From an uncultured Atopobium sp. (GTDB taxonomy: Bacteria > Actinomycetota > Coriobacteriia > Coriobacteriales > Atopobiaceae), in assembly GCA_946997485.1 (NCBI GenBank), contig CAMPVF010000008.1:18240-82239 (forward strand): a DNA stretch of 64,000 nucleotides. The letters are read 5' to 3'. A model generated the notes under the pieces. That model did no database searches. It saw nothing but the letters and a program-made list of their open reading frames with translations, and was not told where the DNA came from. Shown one piece after another: positions 1 to 9,186 of the stretch. Position 1 is the stretch's first letter, and each line of letters opens with the position of its first letter. The translations under genes were made by a program, and so were the position numbers.

Positions 1-899
1 GCAACCATATCAAACAGCGTGTAGTCAAAAATTTCGATAATGGTATCGGCCTCTTCAACAGGCGTAGGCTTTTTAATGCCAATAGGCGACGTACGCAGCA
101 GCGCTTCAATTTCCTCAAGCATGCGACGCTCGTTTTCGGCAAGCGAAGGGCCACCAAGCGTTGCGCGTTTTTCGAGCAAATGCGAAATGGTACGAATGCG
201 CGCCTCAACCGTTTTACGACGCGCTTCTGTTGGGTGCGCAGTAAACACGGGGTGAAATTCGAGCTTATTGAGCAGCTCATGCGCCTTATTGGTGCCACAT
301 TCTTGGATGAGTTCGTGATACGCCGCCGAAAGGTCGTTATTGGGATTTACGCTCTGCTTTGCCGAGCGAGAACCAGGAATGTGCAGCTCACGGTCGCGAA
401 GCGCCTGCACGCGGTAGTTTTCTTCGCAGATATTTGCTAAGTGGAAATACGACGCAAAAGCGCGGGCAAGCATAATTGATTGATGAATATCGAGCGCTGA
501 AATAATGCGAACAGCATCGTGAAGCGCGTCGTTTGCGCGCGGGGCAGATTGGGCAGCTGCAGGTGCATTTGCACCAGCGGCATCTTCCTCGTCAGCGTGC
601 GCAGCGGCATCTGCACCAGCGGCATCAGACGCGTGGGCCGCTTGTGCATCAGTCGTATCAAGCATATAGCCCGAGCCGCTATCGGCAGATATAAAATCGC
701 ATAGAAGCTGGTCAAACACTCCACAGAGTGTGGAATCGTATTCGGATATTACGCGGCGCACCAGGCGCAAAAACAGCTCCATCGAGTCTTTGAGGCGTGC
801 GGGAATGTCTACTTCACAAAGGGGCGACACCACCGAGGGGCCTATAGATGTGCAGTGTTCTGCCTTCGTACTGTGTTTCTTATCCTGAGCAGCGGTCAT
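1..899 (-). CDS. ppc: Phosphoenolpyruvate carboxylase, N-terminal part (cut by window edge)
   Basis: Cytosolic enzyme that carboxylates PEP to oxaloacetate, the usual anaplerotic route in fermenters. The frame is open from an ATG at 899 to position 1, about 299 codons, so the C-terminal two thirds or so lie outside the window. The family signature around the catalytic histidine is present as FTAHPTEARRKT (His222). It sits later than in E. coli PEPC (about His138) because the N-terminus carries an Ala/Asp-rich low-complexity stretch at about residues 82-122, rich in AADA and AAHADEED. That stretch is probably a disordered insertion. No strong Shine-Dalgarno is visible before the ATG. The neighbouring flippase gene is divergent. 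Family assignment is firm. The exact start is less so. Confidence 0.9.
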   Translation of the reverse strand, partial: MTAAQDKKHSTKAEHCTSIGPSVVSPLCEVDIPARLKDSMELFLRLVRRVISEYDSTLCGVFDQLLCDFISADSGSGYMLDTTDAQAAHASDAAGADAAAHADEEDAAGANAPAAAQSAPRANDALHDAVRIISALDIHQSIMLARAFASYFHLANICEENYRVQALRDRELHIPGSRSAKQSVNPNNDLSAAYHELIQECGTNKAHELLNKLEFHPVFTAHPTEARRKTVEARIRTISHLLEKRATLGGPSLAENERRMLEEIEALLRTSPIGIKKPTPVEEADTIIEIFDYTLFDMV

Positions 900-993
900 G
901 ATACTATCTCATTTCTTGCTTAGCTTGTGTTAGGCGTTTTGTAACAACAGCAAACGTTTTCCTTGTAACGATACACTTAATTATGTAACACAC

Positions 994-1024
994 TTACAAG
1001 GGTACGTTTTCTTCGCGGTATAAT
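994..1024 (+). promoter_or_regulatory. Possible promoter of the flippase gene
   Basis: A perfect TATAAT lies at 1019-1024 with a TTACAA at 994-999, a 19-base spacer that is longer than ideal. It points toward the gene at 1162, leaving a leader of about 130 bases. The 900-1161 gap is AT-rich and must also carry the ppc promoter, which I could not place. Confidence 0.35.
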
Positions 1025-1161
1025 CGTAATACAATTGTTACGCATATCGAGCATATGTACAGACACATCACATTGTGAACCACTGTCAGAAAACAGCCTA
1101 CACGCTCCTGACATATCACATGGTAAACTCGCGCATAGCTCATTAAAGGACGTTTATACCC

Positions 1162-2595
1162 ATGCCTGGCATACGCTCACCACATTTTGAACACACACAG
1201 CACACATCACCTATATCCCCCGCCACAGCATCGCACGCAGCAAAAGGGCGCGCAGCAAAAGGGCGCGCAGCCGCACCAATACGCACACAAAGCAACATTA
1301 TCCGCTCATGGAAAACGCGGCTGCTTCAGGGCGTGGGCGACAAAAGTTTTGCACGTCAAGTAGCATTTTTTGGAAGCGGCAAAACTGGTCGCGATTATTG
1401 TTGGAACGCGCTTGGCCAAGCGGCAAGCGGCCTTATGTTTCCTCTGCTTGTTATCATAACCACGCAGCTGTGCGGCGTATTTGAAGCAGGTATGTTTGCC
1501 TTGGCGTTTGTATTTGCCACACTCATTTCGTTTATTGCGCTGTTTGGTATACGTACCTTTCAAGTTTCCGACATCGATGAGCACGACAGTTTTGCCAGCT
1601 ACCAGCTCCAACGGGCGCTTAGCTGCGCGCTTGCTCTCCTTGTTGCATGGCTATATCTTTCGTTTCGCTCGTACAACTCCGCGATGCATACTACAAGCTG
1701 GGCACTTGTTATCTTTAAGTGCATCGACGCGCTGGCCGACGTGTATGAAGGGCGCCTGCAGCAATACAACAAACTCTATCTTGCCGGCATCTCGCAAAGC
1801 ATCCGCTGTTTTGGCGCATCGCTTCTCTTTATCGTAAGTCTTACCATTACGCGCAGCATTGCTATCTCAAGTGTTATATTGTGCCTTGTTGCTGCGGCTT
1901 CGTTTGTTCTTGTGAGCTTTCCTTTGGCAAAAATTGAAACGCCACCATCAAGGCGTGGCACCGTGCTCGAAATTAAGGAGTTATGCCTGCTCTGCGCGCC
2001 AGCCTGCCTTATTCAACTGCTCTATGCCCTCATCGACGCCGTTCCTAAGTTTGTCATGGAAGGCATGCTCGGCTACGAGCAGCAGCTGTATTTTAATGCC
2101 ATCTATTTTCCGGCGATGGCAATTGTGCTGATAGGCGGCCTTCTCTATAAGCCGCAGCTTACCTACCTTTCAAACACCTATGTGGTCGAAAAAAACACGC
2201 GTGCGTTTGTGCTGCATAGTTTTTCACTCATGGGTGCCATCCTTGTGGTGGGCGCTGTGTTCTTTGTAATTTTTTCTACCTGGGGTGCAGCCATAAATTC
2301 CCTGCTTTATGGTGTTTCGTTTACGCGCATTGCAGAGGCGCAAAACCTCATGATTATTGCCGGCGTGGTATGTGCTCTTATCGACTTTGTCTTCCAACTG
2401 CTGTGCGTGATGCGCCAGCAGGCACGTGCAACGCTAAGCTACTGCGCGTGCCTCGTTGTAGTATGCATGCTTTCGGCAAGTCTTATTGCCACCATGGGCT
2501 TTAGTGGTGCTGTTTGGGCATATACGGCATCCATGCTGCTATTACTTGTGCTACTGTGCATTCGCTGGGCTTCTGTACTTCTTCGCAGCTCATAA
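1162..2595 (+). CDS. Polysaccharide/lipid-linked oligosaccharide flippase-like membrane protein (Wzx/PST type)
   Basis: Integral membrane protein of 477 residues resembling the polysaccharide transporter branch of the MOP superfamily, which flips lipid-linked glycans across the membrane. After a basic, disordered N-terminus of about 65 residues there are some 12 hydrophobic segments to the C-terminus. The opening GKTGRDYCWNALGQ followed by a first helix (ASGLMFPLLVII) is typical of Wzx-like proteins. The start is supported by AAAGGA about 11 bases upstream. The N-terminal coding region holds a 15-base tandem duplication near 1247-1276, giving AAKGR twice. No glycosyltransferase or polymerase gene is nearby, so this is an orphan and the substrate is unknown. 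Confidence 0.7.
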   Translation: MPGIRSPHFEHTQHTSPISPATASHAAKGRAAKGRAAAPIRTQSNIIRSWKTRLLQGVGDKSFARQVAFFGSGKTGRDYCWNALGQAASGLMFPLLVIITTQLCGVFEAGMFALAFVFATLISFIALFGIRTFQVSDIDEHDSFASYQLQRALSCALALLVAWLYLSFRSYNSAMHTTSWALVIFKCIDALADVYEGRLQQYNKLYLAGISQSIRCFGASLLFIVSLTITRSIAISSVILCLVAAASFVLVSFPLAKIETPPSRRGTVLEIKELCLLCAPACLIQLLYALIDAVPKFVMEGMLGYEQQLYFNAIYFPAMAIVLIGGLLYKPQLTYLSNTYVVEKNTRAFVLHSFSLMGAILVVGAVFFVIFSTWGAAINSLLYGVSFTRIAEAQNLMIIAGVVCALIDFVFQLLCVMRQQARATLSYCACLVVVCMLSASLIATMGFSGAVWAYTASMLLLLVLLCIRWASVLLRSS

Positions 2596-2713
2596 ACCTA
2601 CGAAGCAAAGTCGCATTAATGTCGCGCGGATGCAGCAGACAGCACAGCAACCAATGCGGTGAGCACTATTTATGTGAGCGCTGTGAAACATACATATACT
2701 CATATAGCACATA

Positions 2714-2741
2714 TTGACATTCTGTAATTTATCCCTACTAT
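2714..2741 (+). promoter_or_regulatory. Promoter of the arsR-type/P-type ATPase operon
   Basis: Consensus TTGACA (2714-2719) is followed after 16 bases by TACTAT (2736-2741). The expected transcription start falls at about 2749, at the left edge of the palindromic operator, so repressor binding would block initiation or promoter escape. Confidence 0.65.
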
Positions 2742-2748
2742 TATGCTT

Positions 2749-2772
2749 ACATATGAACGCGTGTTCATATGT
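2749..2772. promoter_or_regulatory. ArsR/SmtB-family operator palindrome
   Basis: Two perfect 10-base arms, ACATATGAAC and its reverse complement, flank a 4-base centre (GCGT). This matches the known ArsR/SmtB/CzrA operator type, an ATATGAAC-like half site repeated as an imperfect 12-2-12 palindrome. It lies just after the -10 element and 56 bases before the repressor start codon, as expected for autoregulation. Confidence 0.8.
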
Positions 2773-2827
2773 TTAGATTATCCGATATGGTATTGGATAC
2801 CATGTTATATTCACACAAAGGATAGCT

Positions 2828-3220
2828 ATGACAAGCAAACAACCAGCTCCATCGCTTACGGCCACACACAACGCAACCGGTACAACTGCTACGAGCGAAG
2901 AGCGTGAACATGCACCCAATCTAGGCGCGCTTGACATGCCCGACGAGGAAATTCTCTACGACCTTGCCGACTTGTTTAAGATTTTTTCGGACACGTCGCG
3001 CGTGAAAATTTTGTTTGCACTCACATCGGGCGATATGTCGGTAAATGAGCTGGCAGACGCTGTGCATCTGTCGCAAAGCGCCGTTTCCCATCAGCTTCGC
3101 ACGCTCAAACAAACGCACTTAGTAAAGTTTCGCCGAGATGGCAAACAAATTATTTATTCGCTTTCAGACGAGCACGTAAAAACCATGCTTTCGCAAGGCT
3201 TAACACACATTTGCGAGTAA
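2828..3220 (+). CDS. ArsR/SmtB-family metal-responsive repressor (zinc-type sensor)
   Basis: A 130-residue winged-helix repressor. Residues 40-110 carry the fold, with recognition helix LSQSAVSHQLRTLKQ (81-95) and the wing FRRDGKQIIYSL. The last helix keeps all four ligands of the SmtB alpha-5 zinc site with exact spacing: Asp114, His116, His127, Glu130. The Cys pair of the alpha-3 cadmium/lead site (ELCVCDL in CadC-like proteins) is absent; here the region reads MSVNELA. A zinc (or cobalt) sensor is therefore more likely than a cadmium/lead sensor. The start has AAAGGA just upstream. The gene is followed at once by the efflux ATPase and preceded by a matching operator, so it should repress both genes and release on metal binding. 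Confidence 0.9.
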   Translation: MTSKQPAPSLTATHNATGTTATSEEREHAPNLGALDMPDEEILYDLADLFKIFSDTSRVKILFALTSGDMSVNELADAVHLSQSAVSHQLRTLKQTHLVKFRRDGKQIIYSLSDEHVKTMLSQGLTHICE

Positions 3221-3243
3221 AAACACAGTTCATAAGGATTATC

Positions 3244-5181
3244 ATGCATACACTCTCATTGTTCTTTAACCGCCTTCAAAAAGAACAGCAGCGTCACCTT
3301 CTTCGCATTCTTGCCGCGCTTATACTGTTTTGTATTATTGAATTTTTGCCACTAGCTGCGCTTTTTGGAACAATGACGGCACTGTGGCTGTCATTTGTGC
3401 TCTTTCTTATCCCCTACCTCATTGCTGGTTATGACGTGCTGGCGCGCTCAGTACGCGGCATATGCAAGGGTGATTTTCTCGACGAAAACCTGCTCATGAG
3501 CATTGCCACCATTGGCGCATTTGCGCTCGTGCTTTTCCCCGAAGCCGATCCGCACATGGCGGAAGGCGCCGCTGTTATGATTTTTTACCAAATTGGTGAG
3601 TGGTTCCAAGATTACGCTGTTAATCGAAGCCGCAGCTCAATACAGTCGCTTATGAGCATTGCGCCCGAATATGCCTGGCGCCAAGACGCCACCAAACTTG
3701 TGCGCGTGGCACCCGATACGCTGAACATTGGCGACGTTATTATGGTAAAACCAGGAGAACGCATTGCACTCGATGGCGAGGTAATTGAGGGGTATTCTCA
3801 AATTGACACATCAGCAATAACAGGTGAGGCACTTCCGCGCTTGGTGCGCATTGGCTCGCATGTAGTATCGGGCTGCGTAAATTTAACGGGCGCTATTAGC
3901 GTGCGGGTGTCGAAAGCATACAGCGATTCAACTGTGCAGCGCATAATGGACCTGGTAGAAAACGCAAGCAGCCGCAAAGCCGAAACCGAAAACGTTATCT
4001 CGCGTTTTGCGCGCATGTACACCCCCGTCGTTGTGCTCGCGGCCATACTTTTGGCATGCGTAGCGCCACTGTGCATGGGTGCCTCGTGGGCTGTGTGGAT
4101 TCAGCGTGCGCTGGTATTTTTGGTGGTAAGCTGCCCGTGTGCGCTGGTTATTTCGGTGCCGCTTTCGTTTTTTGGCGGGATTGGTGCTGCTTCGAAGGCA
4201 GGAATTTTGGTTAAAGGTTCAAACTTCCTTGAAATTCTTGCGCAAACCTCAACCATTGCATTTGACAAAACAGGCACGCTTACTACCGGCAAATTTGGTA
4301 TTGTTACCACGCACCCTTCGGAGCACGTGCAAAAAGCGCAGCTCCTGCGTATTGCTGCACATGTTGAGGTGTTTTCGAACCACCCAACAGCGCAGGCCTT
4401 GCGCCAAGCGTATACTGCCGGTACAAACCCTGCGCTTGTATCAAACTTTAAGGAACATGCAGGTAAAGGCGTAAGCGCTGAGTTTGAAGGTCACCGCGTG
4501 TATGCAGGAAATCTTACCCTTATGCGCGATCTTGGTATTCACGAAACGCCCTGCGAAGTTATGGGCACGTGTATTTATCTGGCACGAGAAGGTACCTATT
4601 TGGGGCATATTGTGATTGCCGATTCGCCCAAAGATGACGCCTCGCAAAGCATTATTACCCTACACGATATTGGCATATCTACCTGCGTAATGCTTACCGG
4701 CGACAGAAAACCAGTTGCACAGGCAATTGCACAGCGCCTGGGCATGGATAACGTGTTTGCGGAGCTATTACCTCAGGACAAGGTGTGCGCGATTGAAACC
4801 CTTATGCATAACGCAGGCGAAAAAGAGCGCGTTGCATTTGTAGGCGATGGCATAAATGATGCCCCCGTGCTCATGCGCGCCGACGTTGGTATTGCCATGG
4901 GCGCAATGGGCTCCGATGCAGCTATCGAGGCTGCCGACGTGGTGCTTATGGACGATAAACCAACCGGCATTGCAACAGCAATTCTTATTGCACGCAAAAC
5001 GATGAGCATTGCCTGGCAAAATATCGTGGTTGCGCTGGGTATTAAGCTGCTTATTTTGGCGCTTGCTGCCTTGGGGCATGCTGATATGTGGCTTGCTGTA
5101 TTTGGTGATGTGGGCGTAACCGTTATCGCTGTGTGTAACGCTATGCGTGCCCTGCACGCTGCAAAAACGTACCGCGCGTAA
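3244..5181 (+). CDS. Heavy-metal-translocating P1B-type ATPase (Zn/Cd/Co export, ZntA/CadA-like)
   Basis: A 645-residue membrane pump that exports divalent metal using ATP. Visible motifs in order: TGEALPR in the actuator domain, the P1B-2 transport-site motif SCPCAL (Cys297, Cys299), phosphorylation loop DKTGTLTTGK (Asp341), SNHPTAQA (the HP signature), and the hinge GDGINDAPVLMRADVG. There is no N-terminal heavy-metal-binding domain, so it is shorter than E. coli ZntA. The ATG at 3244 is chosen because AAGGA lies 6 bases upstream. An earlier in-frame start at 3211 would overlap the repressor and lacks a ribosome site. Co-transcription with the alpha-5-site repressor points to zinc as the main inducer. 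Confidence 0.92.
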   Translation: MHTLSLFFNRLQKEQQRHLLRILAALILFCIIEFLPLAALFGTMTALWLSFVLFLIPYLIAGYDVLARSVRGICKGDFLDENLLMSIATIGAFALVLFPEADPHMAEGAAVMIFYQIGEWFQDYAVNRSRSSIQSLMSIAPEYAWRQDATKLVRVAPDTLNIGDVIMVKPGERIALDGEVIEGYSQIDTSAITGEALPRLVRIGSHVVSGCVNLTGAISVRVSKAYSDSTVQRIMDLVENASSRKAETENVISRFARMYTPVVVLAAILLACVAPLCMGASWAVWIQRALVFLVVSCPCALVISVPLSFFGGIGAASKAGILVKGSNFLEILAQTSTIAFDKTGTLTTGKFGIVTTHPSEHVQKAQLLRIAAHVEVFSNHPTAQALRQAYTAGTNPALVSNFKEHAGKGVSAEFEGHRVYAGNLTLMRDLGIHETPCEVMGTCIYLAREGTYLGHIVIADSPKDDASQSIITLHDIGISTCVMLTGDRKPVAQAIAQRLGMDNVFAELLPQDKVCAIETLMHNAGEKERVAFVGDGINDAPVLMRADVGIAMGAMGSDAAIEAADVVLMDDKPTGIATAILIARKTMSIAWQNIVVALGIKLLILALAALGHADMWLAVFGDVGVTVIAVCNAMRALHAAKTYRA

Positions 5182-5283
5182 GGTGCATGCGGTGTGTGCT
5201 ACGCGTGTTCTGCGGCTCATAATGACTGATTGTAGTGAATTTAGGTTTCGCAAAGGTGCGATAAACCTGCAAAAGCAAAAAAC

Positions 5284-5359
5284 TGGAGCCAGCTACCAGA
5301 CTTGAACTGGTGACCCCCGCTTTACGAGAGCGGTGCTCTACCAACTGAGCTAAGCTGGC
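5284..5359 (-). tRNA. tRNA-Thr (anticodon CGT)
   Basis: On the minus strand the sequence folds as a full cloverleaf. The 7-bp acceptor is GCCAGCT/AGCTGGC, followed by TAGCTCAGTTGGTAGAGCA for the D arm. The anticodon stem CCGCT/AGCGG encloses loop CTCGTAA, so the anticodon is CGT, at plus positions 5324-5326. The T loop is GTTCAAGTC within stem ACCAG/CTGGT. CCA is encoded (5284-5286). It reads ACG threonine codons. Confidence 0.95.
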
Positions 5360-5377
5360 TTTCGTGTAACCTATGTA

Positions 5378-5406
5378 ACTATACGAAAAAATACTCGTTT
5401 GTTCAA
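5378..5406 (-). promoter_or_regulatory. Promoter of tRNA-Thr
   Basis: On the minus strand TTGAAC (5406-5401) and TATAGT (5383-5378) are separated by exactly 17 bases. The -10 ends about 19 bases before the mature tRNA 5' end, a normal spacing for a short pre-tRNA leader. Confidence 0.7.
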
Positions 5407-5506
5407 GGCTCAATTTAACGTGCACGAGAACACCAAAACGAAGATTCTGTGTGGACAACTGCTGCACATGGAACAGTGTGCACACGCGCACATACCCATC
5501 CCACGC

Positions 5507-5547
5507 AAAAGCAATGCACCAGCATAATCGCATAGTGCATTGCTTTT
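5507..5547. terminator. Bidirectional hairpin terminator after the surface peptidase gene
   Basis: AAAAGCAATGCAC (5507-5519) pairs perfectly with GTGCATTGCTTTT (5535-5547) around a 15-base loop. It lies 109 bases beyond the stop of the minus-strand peptidase gene, upstream of the tRNA promoter, and would isolate the two transcripts. The rest of 5407-5655 shows no gene. Confidence 0.6.
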
Positions 5548-5655
5548 CAAGTAGCCAGCGTGTGCAGACGTTATTCGTGCCGCGGGCGGGAGGTGTGCAG
5601 AACACGTGCGTCTTGTGCTGTTAGCTACAGCACGCACGCCGTTAGTACTTGCATA

Positions 5656-8600
5656 TTACTTGCGCTTAAATCCCTTATCAGCAAGGCGACGTACGTATTG
5701 CTGCACTGCAGCGTCATTCTTAACAACGCTCGCAAGCTCGCTCATCACGTTCTTGCAATATTGCGCATCAAGCGAATTGTCGCGTTTCTTTAAGAGCAGC
5801 GCATAGTATTTAAGCAGTGCTTTTACATACGCCAAGCGTTTTTGCATAACTTCTTTATCAGCAGCATTAACAGCCTCGGGATGCTTTTGAGCAAAGGCAA
5901 GCTCGTCTACTACTTCGGCGTACAAATCTTTTGCATCTTCAACCATACGCGAGCAGGTAAGCAGGTTGCCAACGTACGCGCCAGTTACATCGTTTGCAGC
6001 AAGCGATTGTGCGGTTTCTTTCATGGCACTTACAAGCTCGGCTGCCTGCGCTTTAAGCTCAGCGTCGGGGTTAGTATCGGCCAAAAGTGGAGCAAACTTG
6101 TTGCTTTCGAGCTCATGTGCATAGCCTGCAAGCTCTTGTTTAAGCACAACTGCAACCTTTTCGCGCTTAGCTTCAACGGCAGCATTGGCAGCAGCATCGG
6201 GGACTGCTGGAGCTGCTGCTTCAAGCTCAGCTAGCTGGTATGCGTCTTGCTTAAGGTCGGTGCTTGCAAACGTTTTTGCGTCATTTACAAGCGCGTGCAG
6301 CGTTTCCACTACCTGAGGTTGTACAGCGGGCTTTTCGTCGTCAACTTCTACTACAGGCAAACGGCCATTTACCGTAAACGCTTTAATAAACGCATTACCA
6401 AACTCAAAGGCATCACCGCGACACAATGCAGCTGTAAGCTGCTGCGGCGTTAGCCATTTTTCGCCATCCTTTGTTTTTAGGCGAATAAAGGTCTCACCTG
6501 GGTTCGACTTCACAAACGTCCACAAGTACTGCATAGGAAGACCGCGTGATGAGGTACCCTCATTCGTCATTTTGCCGTTGTTGGGGTCTTGTGCCGATTG
6601 CGAAAGTCCTGTTTCAACGCTCAACCATGCATTTTTAACAAGCTGATTGCCCTTCTTTACTTCGCCCGTGATGTTTTCGACAACAGCAAACTTGGTGCCT
6701 GCAGAAAGCTGAACCGGTGTGGAAAGCCTGATGGTTTCGAAACCCGCTGCAGTTGTTACGTAGTTTTGCTCGGATACCAACACACCGTCGTTGGTGGGGT
6801 CGGAGTCTTTAAGGTCGGCATCGCTTACCAGGTACACCTTTACGTTAACGTGGGAGCCCGCCTGCGTTGAGCGTGCCGAAACAGCTTTGAGGATCTCGGT
6901 GCCTTTTGCACTAAACACGTTCGAAACGAGTGTAGTGGTGTCGGTAGTACGCAGCTCAAACGGGGTAGTTGTGCCTGCATAACTATAGTTGTAACTGTAG
7001 TTATTGTCGTAATCAAAGCCGTCGTCTTTAAGGTCAACACTTAGTGCTTGCGCGCCCGTATACGATTTATCATAGTAGGACACCCAAAAATATCCTGATG
7101 AGAAACCGTCATTGTCTGGAAGCCCCCAGCCAGAGCCGGTTTCTCCTGTTTCATAATCCGAAGCAAGATATTGAGCCCAGTTCTTATCAAAGTTCGCTAA
7201 GCGATCGGTGTATTTTGCCAGCTGTTCTGCATTATGCTTTACTTGCGCCTTTTGTGCGTCTGTTAGTGTAGCTGGGTCTTTTGCCTTATCATCTTCCACC
7301 ATATATTGGAATCGTTGCTTAAGACGACTGTACACGCTTTTCTTGTTGCGCTTTATGTACGACATATACGGAAGTTTTGAAAGTGCGTCGGCAAAATCTT
7401 TGTCCGACATCTTATAGTCTTCTTTAAGCTGCTTTACTTGGTTTGCAACGTAGTCGCGTGAGCCCCAGCTGTTCTTTACGAGCCATGCACCCTTACCAGG
7501 AGCTGCATCCCAACCAAAACCATCTGCTGGATATTCGTCGTTCCATCCAACTACCAGCACGGCATGGTTTTGCTGGTTTGAATCTTCGTTATTGTATTGT
7601 TTGGCTGAATTTCCCATATTAAGCGAGAACTGCAGCGCACCATACTTTACGAGAGCTTCTTTCATGCGCAGGACTGCTTTGGGGTTGCGGCCTTTCCAAA
7701 CCATTTGCTTGTTTTCGATAGCATAGTGGTTTACTGCCGGCAGGTAGTATACACCATCAACATGAACAGGCGCTTCGGGGTGCGTGTCCTTCATGGTGAG
7801 GTTCCAGTCGTTTCTATCCGTACCCTTTAATTTCATAAGTCCTGCCAACACTTTAAGCCTATTTTCCTTGGTGAAGGGCACGTCCTTAGGCCAGTAGGGC
7901 TGCAGTTTTTCGCTTACTACACCATCCCAGTTGGTAAGGAGTGTTTCATCAAAATCGGTAAAACCACCCAAGTTAAGACTTTCGGTTGTAGGATCTTCTT
8001 TACCTGTTTGCATATTGATGGGAACAACGCCCTCGCCTGCTTGCGATCCTTCCTTGTGGAGCGTATACGACTTAAGCGCTAAATACAGCTCCGAAAAATC
8101 GAGCTTGCTGTCAACGCCGGAAAGCTTGGGCGCTTTATGCTGAGCTTCGTCGATAACCATACCTTTCTCGCCAGCACGTTTTTTAAGCATAGCGCTTTCA
8201 AGCTCGCCCATAATTGCATGCGCCCAACAGGTACCCAAGCTCCCTTGATTGCGTGATGGGGTAAGTTGACCTACATTGGCAAGGTAGTATTGCTTTACCT
8301 TAGATACGTCAACACCAGGCGTAAGCGATACATCGCCTTCATCGGGCTTATTTACCTTGATGTTAATGGCGCCCATTGCCGTGTTACCACCTTCGGCGTT
8401 ACCGCCGTTTTGGACGGGCGTATAGGTTGAAAGCCAGGTTCTAAACGCAAGCCAGTCTTCTTTAGACGTGCTACCATTGTTGTTCCAGTCGAATTCAAGT
8501 GTAGTACCTAAGCTATCTTGGTATTTTTCGGGGTCGAGTGCGGGCTTTGCTTGAGGCTGCGCAGGCGTGGGCGCGGGTGGCTCAGCTGCGTTGGCTGCAG

Positions 8601-9186
8601 GAGCTGCAGGTTGGTTGGCTACGGGAGCAGCAGGTTGGTTGTTTGCGTCGGCGGGTTTGTTGTCCGCAGCGAGTGCGGCGGGCGCCTTGTCTACAGGTGC
8701 AGCAACAGGTGTAACAGGTGCTTTGTCTGCAGGAGCAGCAGCAAGTGCATCTGGTGCTACAGGTACGGCAGGTGCCTTGGCTGCAGGTTTTTGGTCTACA
8801 GGTACTGCAGGTGCCTTATCGGCAGGTGCTGCAACAGGAGTTGCAGGAGCCGCAGGAGCTTTCTCAGCAGCAGGAGCTGCGGCGTTCTTCTCGGCTGCAG
8901 CATTAGCTGCTACAGCCTTATCAGCAGCAGGTGCAGCTGGTGCGGCAGGTGCAGCGGCGGCCTTGACGTCATCAACTTTTTGCGCGTGAGCCTGCGCCTG
9001 GGTGAATGCTTCAACGGCAGCAGCAGCCAGCGCATTTGACGAGAGCTCCTTTGCCTGAGCGGCGCTTGGAAGCGCCATAATGGACGAAATCACCAACGCA
9101 AAAATAGTATAGAGAACCCGTTGTTTAGACCAGGTATGATATGCAGAACGAGCGTTGAGGATCTTGAGTGTCCAACGTTTATTCAT
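5656..9186 (-). CDS. Secreted papain-like (C1A) cysteine peptidase with lectin-like domain
   Basis: A 1176-residue exported protein. The ATG at 9186 is chosen because AAGGAAAGGAAG precedes it; an upstream in-frame start has none. Residues 1-45 form a long signal peptide ending in AQA. Next come an Ala/Pro/Lys-rich linker (about 60-215), an EF-hand/dockerin-like loop starting DWNNNGS (233-244), and a C1A peptidase core. The core has QGSLGTCWAHA (Cys320), NHAVLVVGW (His541) and VKNSWG (Asn572), the complete papain triad. A beta-rich lectin-like domain follows (about 745-860), then a long helical C-terminal region. There is no LPXTG anchor, so it is probably secreted or held by wall interactions. 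The likely role is degradation of host or environmental protein. Confidence 0.85.
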   Translation of the reverse strand: MNKRWTLKILNARSAYHTWSKQRVLYTIFALVISSIMALPSAAQAKELSSNALAAAAVEAFTQAQAHAQKVDDVKAAAAPAAPAAPAADKAVAANAAAEKNAAAPAAEKAPAAPATPVAAPADKAPAVPVDQKPAAKAPAVPVAPDALAAAPADKAPVTPVAAPVDKAPAALAADNKPADANNQPAAPVANQPAAPAANAAEPPAPTPAQPQAKPALDPEKYQDSLGTTLEFDWNNNGSTSKEDWLAFRTWLSTYTPVQNGGNAEGGNTAMGAINIKVNKPDEGDVSLTPGVDVSKVKQYYLANVGQLTPSRNQGSLGTCWAHAIMGELESAMLKKRAGEKGMVIDEAQHKAPKLSGVDSKLDFSELYLALKSYTLHKEGSQAGEGVVPINMQTGKEDPTTESLNLGGFTDFDETLLTNWDGVVSEKLQPYWPKDVPFTKENRLKVLAGLMKLKGTDRNDWNLTMKDTHPEAPVHVDGVYYLPAVNHYAIENKQMVWKGRNPKAVLRMKEALVKYGALQFSLNMGNSAKQYNNEDSNQQNHAVLVVGWNDEYPADGFGWDAAPGKGAWLVKNSWGSRDYVANQVKQLKEDYKMSDKDFADALSKLPYMSYIKRNKKSVYSRLKQRFQYMVEDDKAKDPATLTDAQKAQVKHNAEQLAKYTDRLANFDKNWAQYLASDYETGETGSGWGLPDNDGFSSGYFWVSYYDKSYTGAQALSVDLKDDGFDYDNNYSYNYSYAGTTTPFELRTTDTTTLVSNVFSAKGTEILKAVSARSTQAGSHVNVKVYLVSDADLKDSDPTNDGVLVSEQNYVTTAAGFETIRLSTPVQLSAGTKFAVVENITGEVKKGNQLVKNAWLSVETGLSQSAQDPNNGKMTNEGTSSRGLPMQYLWTFVKSNPGETFIRLKTKDGEKWLTPQQLTAALCRGDAFEFGNAFIKAFTVNGRLPVVEVDDEKPAVQPQVVETLHALVNDAKTFASTDLKQDAYQLAELEAAAPAVPDAAANAAVEAKREKVAVVLKQELAGYAHELESNKFAPLLADTNPDAELKAQAAELVSAMKETAQSLAANDVTGAYVGNLLTCSRMVEDAKDLYAEVVDELAFAQKHPEAVNAADKEVMQKRLAYVKALLKYYALLLKKRDNSLDAQYCKNVMSELASVVKNDAAVQQYVRRLADKGFKRK

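Noticed and set aside
8567..8989. Ala/Gly-rich reading frame of 140 codons on the plus strand
   Set aside because: It is the antisense of the Ala/Pro-rich linker of the secreted protease, where GCN-rich codons keep the opposite strand open.
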